Source: a virus
Length of the DNA stretch: 20,907 nucleotides
Reading direction: 5' to 3' (one strand)
IMG/VR virus record: IMGVR_UViG_3300009159_000397
Location: 1 to 20,907 of that record
Part shown: positions 6,997 to 14,155 of the stretch, piece by piece
Layout of the letters: each line of letters starts with the position of its first letter
Position numbering within the stretch: position 1 is the stretch's first letter
The notes under the pieces: generated by a model
Seen by the model: only the letters and a program-made list of their open reading frames with translations
Told to the model about the DNA's origin: nothing
The model's database searches: none
Made by a program: the position numbers and the translations under genes

Positions 6997-7767
6997 ATGA
7001 AGATATTAATTGGTAGCCCAATTTATCAAAGAGCTTGGGTTTTAAAAGACTGGTTTAGATTCATAGAAAATCAAACCATGCCATTATCGGATATCGGTTT
7101 TATATTCGAGTTGGGCCCTAACGATGACGATACCCATGAAATAATTTGGCAATGGCACAGAGATCATCCAGAGGTTGCTTTCTTCGATGCTACCATAAGA
7201 GAAGATATCAACCATACTACGCATCCTGACGGCCATAGAACGTGGACGCAGGATGCATACCATAAAATGGTGGAGTTGAGAAACTCTCTCCTAGAGCGGG
7301 TTAACTGCGTTAAGCCCGAAAAGTATCTATCATTAGATTCAGATTTATTCTTAGAAGATCCGCAAACTTTAGAGAAGCTCTACCACATGCTCAATAGAGA
7401 TGGGATAGATGCTATATCACCATTATCTTATATGTATCAGAAGGACATTAGGTTTCCAAGTGTTATGACTTGGATGGATGGGGCTGGCAACAGGGCTACA
7501 AGGATGCTTGCGGATTACAAAATAGGTGAAACATTTCGTGCAGATATTATTATGGCCGCAGTAATGATGAATCCTGTAGTGTATCAAAATTGCAGGTATG
7601 CTTGGCACCCCCAAGGCGAAGACCTTGGTTGGTCTGCGGAATGTGCAAAGCAAAATTTTAATCTGTACTGCGCTTCCGACATATATGTTCCCCACATAAT
7701 GCACAAGTGGATGCTGGATCAATATTATGCTATTGGCGATCCTAGAAAAGAACAAGCATACAATTAA
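6997..7767 (+). CDS. Probable glycosyltransferase (GT-A fold)
   Basis: 256 residues from the ATG at 6997; a GTG at 6991 in the same frame would add two. It begins with a beta strand (MKILIGSPIYQRA) and carries a DSD metal/nucleotide-sugar motif at 114-116 (YLSLDSDLFL) and an acidic HPQGEDLGW motif at ~204-212 that resembles the catalytic-base region of several GT families. No membrane segment or signal peptide, so cytoplasmic. It should transfer a sugar to an unknown acceptor. It is distant from the enzyme at 1516-2583, with no obvious sequence alignment outside the GT motifs. Lying between portal and protease genes, it may modify a capsid or fibre protein, or a host glycan. Some doubt about exact family. 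Confidence 0.68.
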   Translation: MKILIGSPIYQRAWVLKDWFRFIENQTMPLSDIGFIFELGPNDDDTHEIIWQWHRDHPEVAFFDATIREDINHTTHPDGHRTWTQDAYHKMVELRNSLLERVNCVKPEKYLSLDSDLFLEDPQTLEKLYHMLNRDGIDAISPLSYMYQKDIRFPSVMTWMDGAGNRATRMLADYKIGETFRADIIMAAVMMNPVVYQNCRYAWHPQGEDLGWSAECAKQNFNLYCASDIYVPHIMHKWMLDQYYAIGDPRKEQAYN

Positions 7768-7778
7768 GTTAATGTAGC

Positions 7779-7807
7779 TTGATAGGTTTTACTATATACA
7801 AGATAAT
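7779..7807 (+). promoter_or_regulatory. Sigma70-type promoter for the protease/capsid genes
   Basis: TTGATA (7779-7784) and GATAAT (7802-7807), each 5 of 6 to consensus, with the ideal 17-base spacer. The expected start at about 7814 leaves a 15-base leader containing GGAG (7818-7821) before the GTG at 7829. This is the best-formed promoter in the window and sits just before the most heavily needed genes. Confidence 0.6.
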
Positions 7808-7828
7808 GCCCGACATTGGAGTAGACAA

Positions 7829-10471
7829 GTGGCTATAGAGTTCGTAGAAAATGTTACACTACTTTTACCAGATTCACCTTCTTTCGATAGGTTCCAGGAG
7901 AATGAATTCAGTGAGAGCCACGGCCTTATAGTCGAGGTCGCAGCCATCCACTCTGGGGTAACCGCGAACTATAACTTCTATGGGGAGAATGAATTAGAAA
8001 AGTCTCTTGAGTCCTGGTTGAGCCCATACCCAAAGCCAATCATCATAAATCATGACATAAATAGCGATCCGGTTGGTAGAGTTATTGGAGCGAGGATGGA
8101 CCGCGAAGCTAATGGCTCAGCATTCGTAAGACTTCAGGCTGCCATAACAGATCCAGTTGCAGTGCAGAGGGTCATGGATAAAAGGTACCTAACAGGCTCT
8201 GTTGGCGGTAAGGCAGAAGAGGCAGTTTGCTCTGTCTGTGGTATCGATTGGGCTATGCCCCGTAGAGGCGCAGGCGCACCATGTGCACACATGAGGGGCG
8301 AAAGCTATAAGGGTAAAGTTGCGATGTTGGAAATGCGCAACATTGGTTTCAAAGAGTATTCCTTCGTCAACGTACCTGCTGACTCGAACTCTACTATTAG
8401 AGTGGTTGATAGCAATGTGCAGGAGTCGCAAGAAGCAGACTCTTTTAAGCCAACTTCCGGTATGGTCTCTGAAGCACGCATGGGCCTAGAGTGGCGAGAT
8501 GAATTTAATAGGGGCGGAACTGGCATCGGCATAGCTCGGGCTAGGGACATAGTGAATGGTAAGAATCTACCTTTAGATACTGTTAAGAGAATGTATTCAT
8601 TTTTCTCTAGGCATGAGGTCGATAAGAAAGCTCAAGGTTTCAGGCCCGGCGAAGAAGGCTACCCAAGTAACGGTAGGATCGCTTGGGCTCTCTGGGGTGG
8701 AGATGCTGGTTATTCTTGGTCGCGCAAAATAGCAACTTCAGCAATGAATGAGTTCGAATACGAAGAGGCGGATAAAGTTTCTGTTGGTGATTTTGTCAGC
8801 TGGAATTCTTCTGGCGGTAGAGTTCGCGGAAAAATCTCTAGAATAGTAAGAAATGGCACTATACGTGTGCCAGACTCTAGTTTTACTATCACAGGCACCC
8901 CAGAAGATCCTGCTTTGTTAATTACGGTTTGGAAGAAGTCGGGCGGAGCGTGGAGTCCTACCCAGGTCAAGGTGGGCCACAAGATGTCTACTGTGACTAG
9001 AATAGATGCCCTAATTAGAGATAGTCAAGGCATGAAAGATCCAGATGACCATGGTATGCCAGACCCATTCGAGTCCATAGTTGGGCTGTTTATACTCGAC
9101 CTTAATCAGGAGAGTATTATTAAGTTTACAGAGTCTGAGAATGTAGAGATTCTCTCAGAGATGAAAAAGAAAGATGCTTCTTCACTTCACCTTAAGATGA
9201 AGGGTGCATTTATAGAAGCAAAGATCATAAATAAAATTTCCGAAGAAGTTGTAAAACGTAATATAAATGATACTAATTTAGCAGATGGTGTTAAAAATAA
9301 CTCCGAGGAGAATTTAGTGGCGACAGAAAAGGCTGAGTCTTCTTCAATAGAAGAGGCTGCAACCAAAAGAGAAGGTGGCGAGGATTTCCCTGCGGAAGCC
9401 TTTGCTTATGTACCAGTTCCAGAAAGGCCATCTACCTGGAAACTTCGACTTTGGGATAGCTTGAGCGAAAAAGAAACAGTAGCTCAAGTCTCTCGTGCCG
9501 TTGCAGCTATTAGGCAATCAGGCTTTAGAGGTAATAAAGTCCAGATTCCAATGGACGATCTTGCTGCTGTTAAGCGAAAGATCGCTAAAGCATGGAGAAA
9601 AGCCAATGGACCGGACAGACCAGTCCCCGACATTTTGAAAGAAAGCACAGAGTTCGAAATGGAAGATTTTGAAGATGACATTCTCGATATTATCGAGAAC
9701 CTAAATACAGATCTATCAGCAGATCCCGATACCGAGGTAGAAGAAGAAGCTGAAGAAGTCAGTGATGACACCCCCGAAGACGCAGAAGAGTTAGAGGATC
9801 CTTCAGCAGAAGAGTTCGAAGACGAAGCCGCAGAAGAAGAGGTGGCTGACGAGGAGCAGTCCGAAGAGGTAGAAGAGGGAGAACGTCCCGAAGGTCAAGA
9901 AAAGTCGGGTAAAAAAGACGTTGATCCTGAGACTTCTAAGGGTGCACCAATTAGCCGTGAATCAGATGAGGAAGACGAGACCGAAGAGGTCGAAGAACCC
10001 GCCGCTGAAGAATCGGTTATTCAGGATGGAGAACAGGCCGAGGATAGTGAACTCACTGTCGAAGAACAGACAGATGAGCTACACATTAACGATCTTCAGG
10101 CTAAGATTCTCGAACTTGAAGGAACAAACACTAAGCTTAAACGAGCACTTCACCGCACCCTTGTGGAGCGAGTTGTCGATGCAAAGATTTCGCTAGGTGT
10201 TGTCGAGTATGACGAAAGAGATTCAGCTATAGAAGAGCATTCCGCAAGGACTGGAACTTCTTTAGCCGATTCGCTCCGTGATCTCGCAACCATGCCTCGC
10301 ACTGAAGCTAGGAAAGCACCCGCTGACCTTGCTGTAGAAGAGGCACTGTACGCGGTTGGCCAAGAGCCAAACGTTTCAACAGAGATCGAAGAGTCCTTAA
10401 CTCAGGTTTCGACCGGGGAAAGAGCTGAGCAACTCTTTGTTGATATCCTTATGGGTAAAAGAAAAGCCTAA
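7829..10471 (+). CDS. Prohead protease-scaffold polyprotein
   Basis: 880 residues; GTG start with GGAG eight bases ahead. Residues ~1-190 are a prohead (HK97/S78-like) serine protease: His75 in INHD, Ser124 in LTGSVGG, and Glu176 as a candidate acid in FKEYSFVNVPAD. A CxxC (134/137) and CxH (152/154) pair inside it could bind zinc. Residues ~210-305 hold a compact helical domain (FFSRHEVDKKAQGF, RIAWALWGGDAG) often seen in phage head-protease proteins; ~317-393 look like an HVA1/DUF2945 Tudor-type domain (VSVGDFVSWNSSGG). Residues ~520-610 hold a WKLRLWD/FRGNKVQIP domain, ~620-755 are strongly acidic and disordered, and ~755-785 form a coiled coil. The last part is expected to act as scaffold, cleaved by the protease during maturation. 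Decoration and capsid genes follow. Confidence 0.85.
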   Translation: MAIEFVENVTLLLPDSPSFDRFQENEFSESHGLIVEVAAIHSGVTANYNFYGENELEKSLESWLSPYPKPIIINHDINSDPVGRVIGARMDREANGSAFVRLQAAITDPVAVQRVMDKRYLTGSVGGKAEEAVCSVCGIDWAMPRRGAGAPCAHMRGESYKGKVAMLEMRNIGFKEYSFVNVPADSNSTIRVVDSNVQESQEADSFKPTSGMVSEARMGLEWRDEFNRGGTGIGIARARDIVNGKNLPLDTVKRMYSFFSRHEVDKKAQGFRPGEEGYPSNGRIAWALWGGDAGYSWSRKIATSAMNEFEYEEADKVSVGDFVSWNSSGGRVRGKISRIVRNGTIRVPDSSFTITGTPEDPALLITVWKKSGGAWSPTQVKVGHKMSTVTRIDALIRDSQGMKDPDDHGMPDPFESIVGLFILDLNQESIIKFTESENVEILSEMKKKDASSLHLKMKGAFIEAKIINKISEEVVKRNINDTNLADGVKNNSEENLVATEKAESSSIEEAATKREGGEDFPAEAFAYVPVPERPSTWKLRLWDSLSEKETVAQVSRAVAAIRQSGFRGNKVQIPMDDLAAVKRKIAKAWRKANGPDRPVPDILKESTEFEMEDFEDDILDIIENLNTDLSADPDTEVEEEAEEVSDDTPEDAEELEDPSAEEFEDEAAEEEVADEEQSEEVEEGERPEGQEKSGKKDVDPETSKGAPISRESDEEDETEEVEEPAAEESVIQDGEQAEDSELTVEEQTDELHINDLQAKILELEGTNTKLKRALHRTLVERVVDAKISLGVVEYDERDSAIEEHSARTGTSLADSLRDLATMPRTEARKAPADLAVEEALYAVGQEPNVSTEIEESLTQVSTGERAEQLFVDILMGKRKA
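9305..9319 (+). promoter_or_regulatory. Internal ribosome site and in-frame GTG for a separate scaffold product
   Basis: GAGGAG (9305-9310) lies six bases before an in-frame GTG (9317-9319, residue 497 of the polyprotein). Starting here would give a 384-residue protein holding the WKLRLWD domain, acidic region and coiled coil but no protease. Phage lambda makes its scaffold Nu3 from an internal start in the protease gene C in the same way; that this phage does so is inferred. Confidence 0.45.
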
Positions 10472-10498
10472 TCAACTTATTTATGAAAGGAAACTTTA

Positions 10499-11248
10499 AT
10501 GAGTTTAGCAAAGTTTCGTAAGGTTGGTAGTAAAACAGGTTCAGGTCGTTTTGTAGTCTCAGAGGGCATTGCTCCTGCGACATACTTACTTCCCCACCCT
10601 GCCCTGCCAACTTGGTACCTCGATGACGAAGATGATCGTTTCGAGATTGTAATTCCAAAGGGAACTATCCTTTCTGTCGTAAAAGACAGCAATGATGACT
10701 CCCGAATTGTTCCAGCTAATGGAACTAGTTCCACCCAAACCTGGGGCGACGCAGACACAATCGATCTAGAGACTGGTGCTACACCCACCAATGTCGCTGG
10801 TGATGAAGAGACTGTAACAATCGCTGCCGGGACTGTTCCAGTCGGCTGTGCCCAGTACGACCTTTATCGTCCATTCGATAAGGGAACTTCACAGGGTGCT
10901 GGTTGGATTACCCGCGGCTATGTTGAATGGCCACTGGTTAATGGTGTTAATGCAAATCTTCTCCCTGGTGACATTGTTCGCGCCGACAAACTCGGCCGTG
11001 CAGTTAAGTTTACCAAGGGGACTGATGCGCATTACCTTGCAGTAGGTACCGTTATTGAGGTTGAGTATTTCGCTACCAACTTTGACGATGGTCTTCTTTC
11101 CTACATGCAGCTTCCTTCGGATCCCGGAGCTCTTAAGGAAGTTTATGAACTTACCAAATCTGGTCCATATAGTGGCAAGCTCGGTATCCGTTCAAACCTT
11201 GACACCGCAAATGTTGTCGGTGCCGTTCGCGTAAGCCTAACTCTATAA
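10499..11248 (+). CDS. Probable capsid decoration protein
   Basis: 249 residues, with GAAAGGAAA before the ATG. It is Gly/Thr/Asp-rich and all-beta in pattern, with no hydrophobic segment: YLDDEDDRFEIVIPKGT near 40-56, TWGDADTIDL, a GAGWITRGYVEWP strand pair, and a closing VVGAVRVSLTL strand. Its place directly before the major capsid gene and its codon use, rich in CGT/CGC, GTT and CTT like the capsid gene and unlike other genes here, indicate an abundant virion protein. Decoration or cement protein is the best guess from position; a capsid fibre is an alternative. No catalytic motif is seen. Confidence 0.6.
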   Translation: MSLAKFRKVGSKTGSGRFVVSEGIAPATYLLPHPALPTWYLDDEDDRFEIVIPKGTILSVVKDSNDDSRIVPANGTSSTQTWGDADTIDLETGATPTNVAGDEETVTIAAGTVPVGCAQYDLYRPFDKGTSQGAGWITRGYVEWPLVNGVNANLLPGDIVRADKLGRAVKFTKGTDAHYLAVGTVIEVEYFATNFDDGLLSYMQLPSDPGALKEVYELTKSGPYSGKLGIRSNLDTANVVGAVRVSLTL

Positions 11249-11278
11249 TAAGAAAGCACACAGGAGGAAAGTCCTAAG

Positions 11279-12328
11279 ATGGCAAAACCAATAGAAGAAC
11301 TCCTCGCGAATTATGACGCCTGGGAATCTGTACTAACTGAGGACGGTTTCATCGATGATGACCGCAGAGTAACAGTAAAGGAAGCTTTTGCTTCTCCTGA
11401 TGCTCCTATCCTTTTCCCCAAAGTTATTTCTCGCACTCTAAAGGAAGCGGCAGAACCACAATTACTGGTCACTCCTCTTCTTTCGGTTGTGCGTCTTGGG
11501 AAGGGTCGTTCATTAGAATTCCCCGCAGTTAATGCAATCCAGGCAGATGAAATTCCCGAAGGACAAGAATACCCGGAACAAGCTCTTGCATTTGCAAAGC
11601 AAATCGAAGGTAAAGTCAGCAAAAAAGGTGTGAAGGTAGCCTTCACCGAAGAAGTTATCGCAGATAGCCTCTGGGACATTGTTGGTCTTCACGTTCGTGC
11701 CGCTGGTCGTGCAATGGCTCGTCTCAAGGAGCAGATTGCTCTTTCGAGATTCGCTGGAGCTGCTACGGTAGTTTTCGACAATGATGATGCTGCTATCGAT
11801 AACACCACTGGTCTTGGATCTACTGGCGCAGCCAATAAGACCATTACCTGGGATGACGTTATCGAAATGGCTGCTGTACTCATGGCAGAAAATCATGTCC
11901 CAACTGACTTTATTCTACACCCACTCATGTGGAGCGTTTTCGCTCGTAACTACGAGTTCCGTATGGATAATCAGCCCTGGCCAGCATGGAGCATGCGTCC
12001 CACCTCAAGAGAGCAAGCCGCTAACGCTACTGCACCTCTTGGTATGAACGTCCTTGTCTCTCCTTTTGTTAGCTTTACCGCTAAGAGTGGAGCTACAGCG
12101 GCTAAGTCAGATGTTTTCCTCATCGACCGTAATGAGGTTGGCGTACTCCTTGTCAAGGAAGATATGTCAACCGATGGATGGAACGACCCAAGTCGCGACA
12201 TTCAAGCTCTTAAGATGAAAGAGCGTTACGACATCATCATGATGGGTGACGGTGAAGGCATCACTGCAGCTAAGAATGTCAGCCTTGCTAGAGCATACGA
12301 AGTTGAGCTTAACAAGACTGTAGCTTGA
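11279..12328 (+). CDS. Major capsid protein (HK97-type fold expected)
   Basis: 349 residues, a usual size for this family, with AGGAGG before the ATG. It follows the protease/scaffold and decoration genes, as capsid genes do. Features: a helical N-terminal arm (EELLANYDAWES), a hydrophobic/Pro segment with FPKVISRTLKEA, the VSKKGVKVAFTEEVIADS stretch typical of the start of the P domain and spine helix, a long helix (LHVRAAGRAMARLKEQIAL), an A-domain stretch (DFILHPLMWSVFARN), and a final strand (FLIDRNEVGVLLVKED). Of 17 arginines 13 use CGT/CGC and four AGA, and isoleucine uses ATA only once, a sign of high expression. A strong terminator follows at 12354. No decisive motif exists for this family, so position and pattern carry the call. 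Confidence 0.85.
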   Translation: MAKPIEELLANYDAWESVLTEDGFIDDDRRVTVKEAFASPDAPILFPKVISRTLKEAAEPQLLVTPLLSVVRLGKGRSLEFPAVNAIQADEIPEGQEYPEQALAFAKQIEGKVSKKGVKVAFTEEVIADSLWDIVGLHVRAAGRAMARLKEQIALSRFAGAATVVFDNDDAAIDNTTGLGSTGAANKTITWDDVIEMAAVLMAENHVPTDFILHPLMWSVFARNYEFRMDNQPWPAWSMRPTSREQAANATAPLGMNVLVSPFVSFTAKSGATAAKSDVFLIDRNEVGVLLVKEDMSTDGWNDPSRDIQALKMKERYDIIMMGDGEGITAAKNVSLARAYEVELNKTVA

Positions 12329-12353
12329 TAGCAATTTTAAATTAGTACTTGAG

Positions 12354-12382
12354 CAGGGGATGGGCATAAAGCTCATCCCCTG
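12354..12382 (+). terminator. Strong intrinsic terminator after the capsid gene
   Basis: 12-bp stem CAGGGGATGGGC/GCTCATCCCCTG with a single G-T wobble and an ATAAA loop, followed by TTTACTATATAG. The T-run is short, so some read-through into the neck and sheath genes is expected; this would set a high capsid-to-connector ratio. Confidence 0.75.
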
Positions 12383-12419
12383 TTTACTATATAGCTGTAA
12401 GCTCTCCAAGGGGATTTAA

Positions 12420-13775
12420 GTGGCTGAATTAATAGAAGAATATACCGTTACTAACGTATACGTCAAGGTCAAGTTTGGCGTTACAGTAAAAGTCTCTAGC
12501 ATACTTAATGCTAGTTTTTTGCTATTCAACACAGATGCCACACCATCATCTATAGCTAACCCTTTTAAGACCATCTCTCTAGTTAGAGACTATAATTCTA
12601 TATCAAGAATACTATATCTTTACTTCTCTGACGATGTCATTCAGAGCAATACTCCATATCGGTTTACGGCAACGAACCTAACGGACGTACTAGACAACGT
12701 TTTAGCTAACTCAACATTTACTTTCGCAACACAAACGTTGAGCGTAGATGCAAGCACAATGCCGGAGTTTGTATATCCAGATCCGATAATTGTAGATTAT
12801 TCTATATCTGATTCTGTCTTTAGCATTCCAACAAATAATGGCACTAACAATACTATTCTTTCCCTAGTGTCCTCCTATCCCGCAGATAATTCTTACTACC
12901 TTTTTGAAGACGAGAATAACGGTAGATTAGAGCTCACATTTAATTTTCCCCCATTAGAAGAGTATCTAACTTCCCCACACATAAAAGTCCAAAAAAGGGA
13001 AATCAAAAAAGGACCATCTAGATGGGTTGATGTGTCTACGGAGATAACACTAGACGACACAGATCCTATAGTGTATGTAGACTTGCCGTCCGTAGATCAC
13101 TATCCGGATGCAGCGACTCCATCTACATCTACGCAATACAATCAGAGTGGGTATACTTACTTTGAGCCAAATTATAAGTATAGAATCTTACTGGCAAAAA
13201 CGTTAACAGGTTTAAACAACGTTTCTACGCCAACAGAATACAGCATGATTGGCGACGTAGAACTCACCTATTGCGGTGTCCTTGACCCAATGTACATAGA
13301 CGTGGATGAACTTGCGGCAATATACACAGACGCGGGCAATGTAGAGATAGCTGAAAACATACACTATTTCTCTAAAGAGGTTTATAAATTATTGGGCTTG
13401 AACGAGGAGCCTACCGAAGTACCTTTTGTTGCTATAGAGTATATAAAGGCAGCTGCAGCATGCTCGTTAGATAAAATCTATTCAGTTAGTTCTGGTTTCG
13501 TCACCTCATTCACACTCGGCGACCTGACTGTCAATAGGCCAAAATCTGGGTCGAAGTCCCTCAATAGAGGCAATGCCAACTCGTGGTGTGAGTTAGCTTC
13601 TGTTTTGCGTGGCGAGATACTTTCCTCTAGCTCACGTGGCGGTTTCCGTGGTGTAGTTAAGGGTGATAAATTACTAAATCCAATACCTGTCAGGAAAATC
13701 AGGGACATAGACGCTACAGATACTATGGCTTATAATGTTGCTAGGGTCCAAGGTAATCTGGATGTAAGGTTATGA
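12420..13775 (+). CDS. Neck/head-tail adaptor candidate with beta-rich N-terminal part
   Basis: 451 residues; GTG start with AAGGGG seven bases ahead. The N-terminal ~280 residues are Ser/Thr/Tyr-rich strands in Ig-like spacing (FKTISLVRDYNSISRILYLYF, YKYRILLAKTL). Residues ~285-451 are different: an acidic, mainly helical part (DVDELAAIYTDAG, AIEYIKAAAACSLDKIY) and a basic loop (NRPKSGSKSLNRG), resembling helical head-tail adaptor proteins. Position between the capsid gene and head-closure/sheath genes supports a connector role. The large N-terminal extension is unusual, as adaptors are normally 100-200 residues. It might instead be a neck whisker or a collar protein. Ends in an ATGA overlap with the next gene. 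Confidence 0.5.
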   Translation: MAELIEEYTVTNVYVKVKFGVTVKVSSILNASFLLFNTDATPSSIANPFKTISLVRDYNSISRILYLYFSDDVIQSNTPYRFTATNLTDVLDNVLANSTFTFATQTLSVDASTMPEFVYPDPIIVDYSISDSVFSIPTNNGTNNTILSLVSSYPADNSYYLFEDENNGRLELTFNFPPLEEYLTSPHIKVQKREIKKGPSRWVDVSTEITLDDTDPIVYVDLPSVDHYPDAATPSTSTQYNQSGYTYFEPNYKYRILLAKTLTGLNNVSTPTEYSMIGDVELTYCGVLDPMYIDVDELAAIYTDAGNVEIAENIHYFSKEVYKLLGLNEEPTEVPFVAIEYIKAAAACSLDKIYSVSSGFVTSFTLGDLTVNRPKSGSKSLNRGNANSWCELASVLRGEILSSSSRGGFRGVVKGDKLLNPIPVRKIRDIDATDTMAYNVARVQGNLDVRL

Positions 13776-14155
13776 CAAGCATATCATCGGAATTCGATTC
13801 TATACTCCTAAAATGGGGTCATAATATTTATTTGCAGCGGGTCGAGAATAGGTTTAACGGCGAAAAGTTCGTATATAAAAACATATTCGAAAAGCATACA
13901 GTACGCCATATATCGGCGTCCAGCCAGCAAAACGCTGCACAAGAAAACACTGAGGGACTAGCCTTCAACTCCAGTATGGTATATTATATGAGGCACGACG
14001 TCAACCCTCTTCCTGGTGATCGCATATACGAAAATATAGAAAATTACCCAAATAATACTGTTACCTACATAGTTGAAAGCGCCATTCCAATGCGTGGAGA
14101 GAATGGCAAAATATCATATTGGTCTATTGGTGCAACTAAAGAAAGCCCCGTCTAG
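13772..14155 (+). CDS. Head-closure / head-tail joining candidate
   Basis: 127 residues; the ATG overlaps the upstream TGA (ATGA), so it is translationally coupled. The layout, a short N-terminal helix (FDSILLKWGHNIYLQR), a variable middle, PLPGDRIYE near residue 85 and a final strand pair (YIVESAIPMRGENGKISYW), is like small beta-barrel stopper/head-closure proteins, which have a DxI/V turn of this kind in their barrel. Size and position between adaptor candidate and sheath also fit. Assignment is by inference from order and pattern; no diagnostic motif. Its stop overlaps the sheath start as TAGTG. Confidence 0.5.
   Translation: MTSISSEFDSILLKWGHNIYLQRVENRFNGEKFVYKNIFEKHTVRHISASSQQNAAQENTEGLAFNSSMVYYMRHDVNPLPGDRIYENIENYPNNTVTYIVESAIPMRGENGKISYWSIGATKESPV

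Noticed and set aside
12360-12419. 19-codon frame between the capsid and adaptor genes
   Set aside because: It starts inside the terminator hairpin and has no independent ribosome site.
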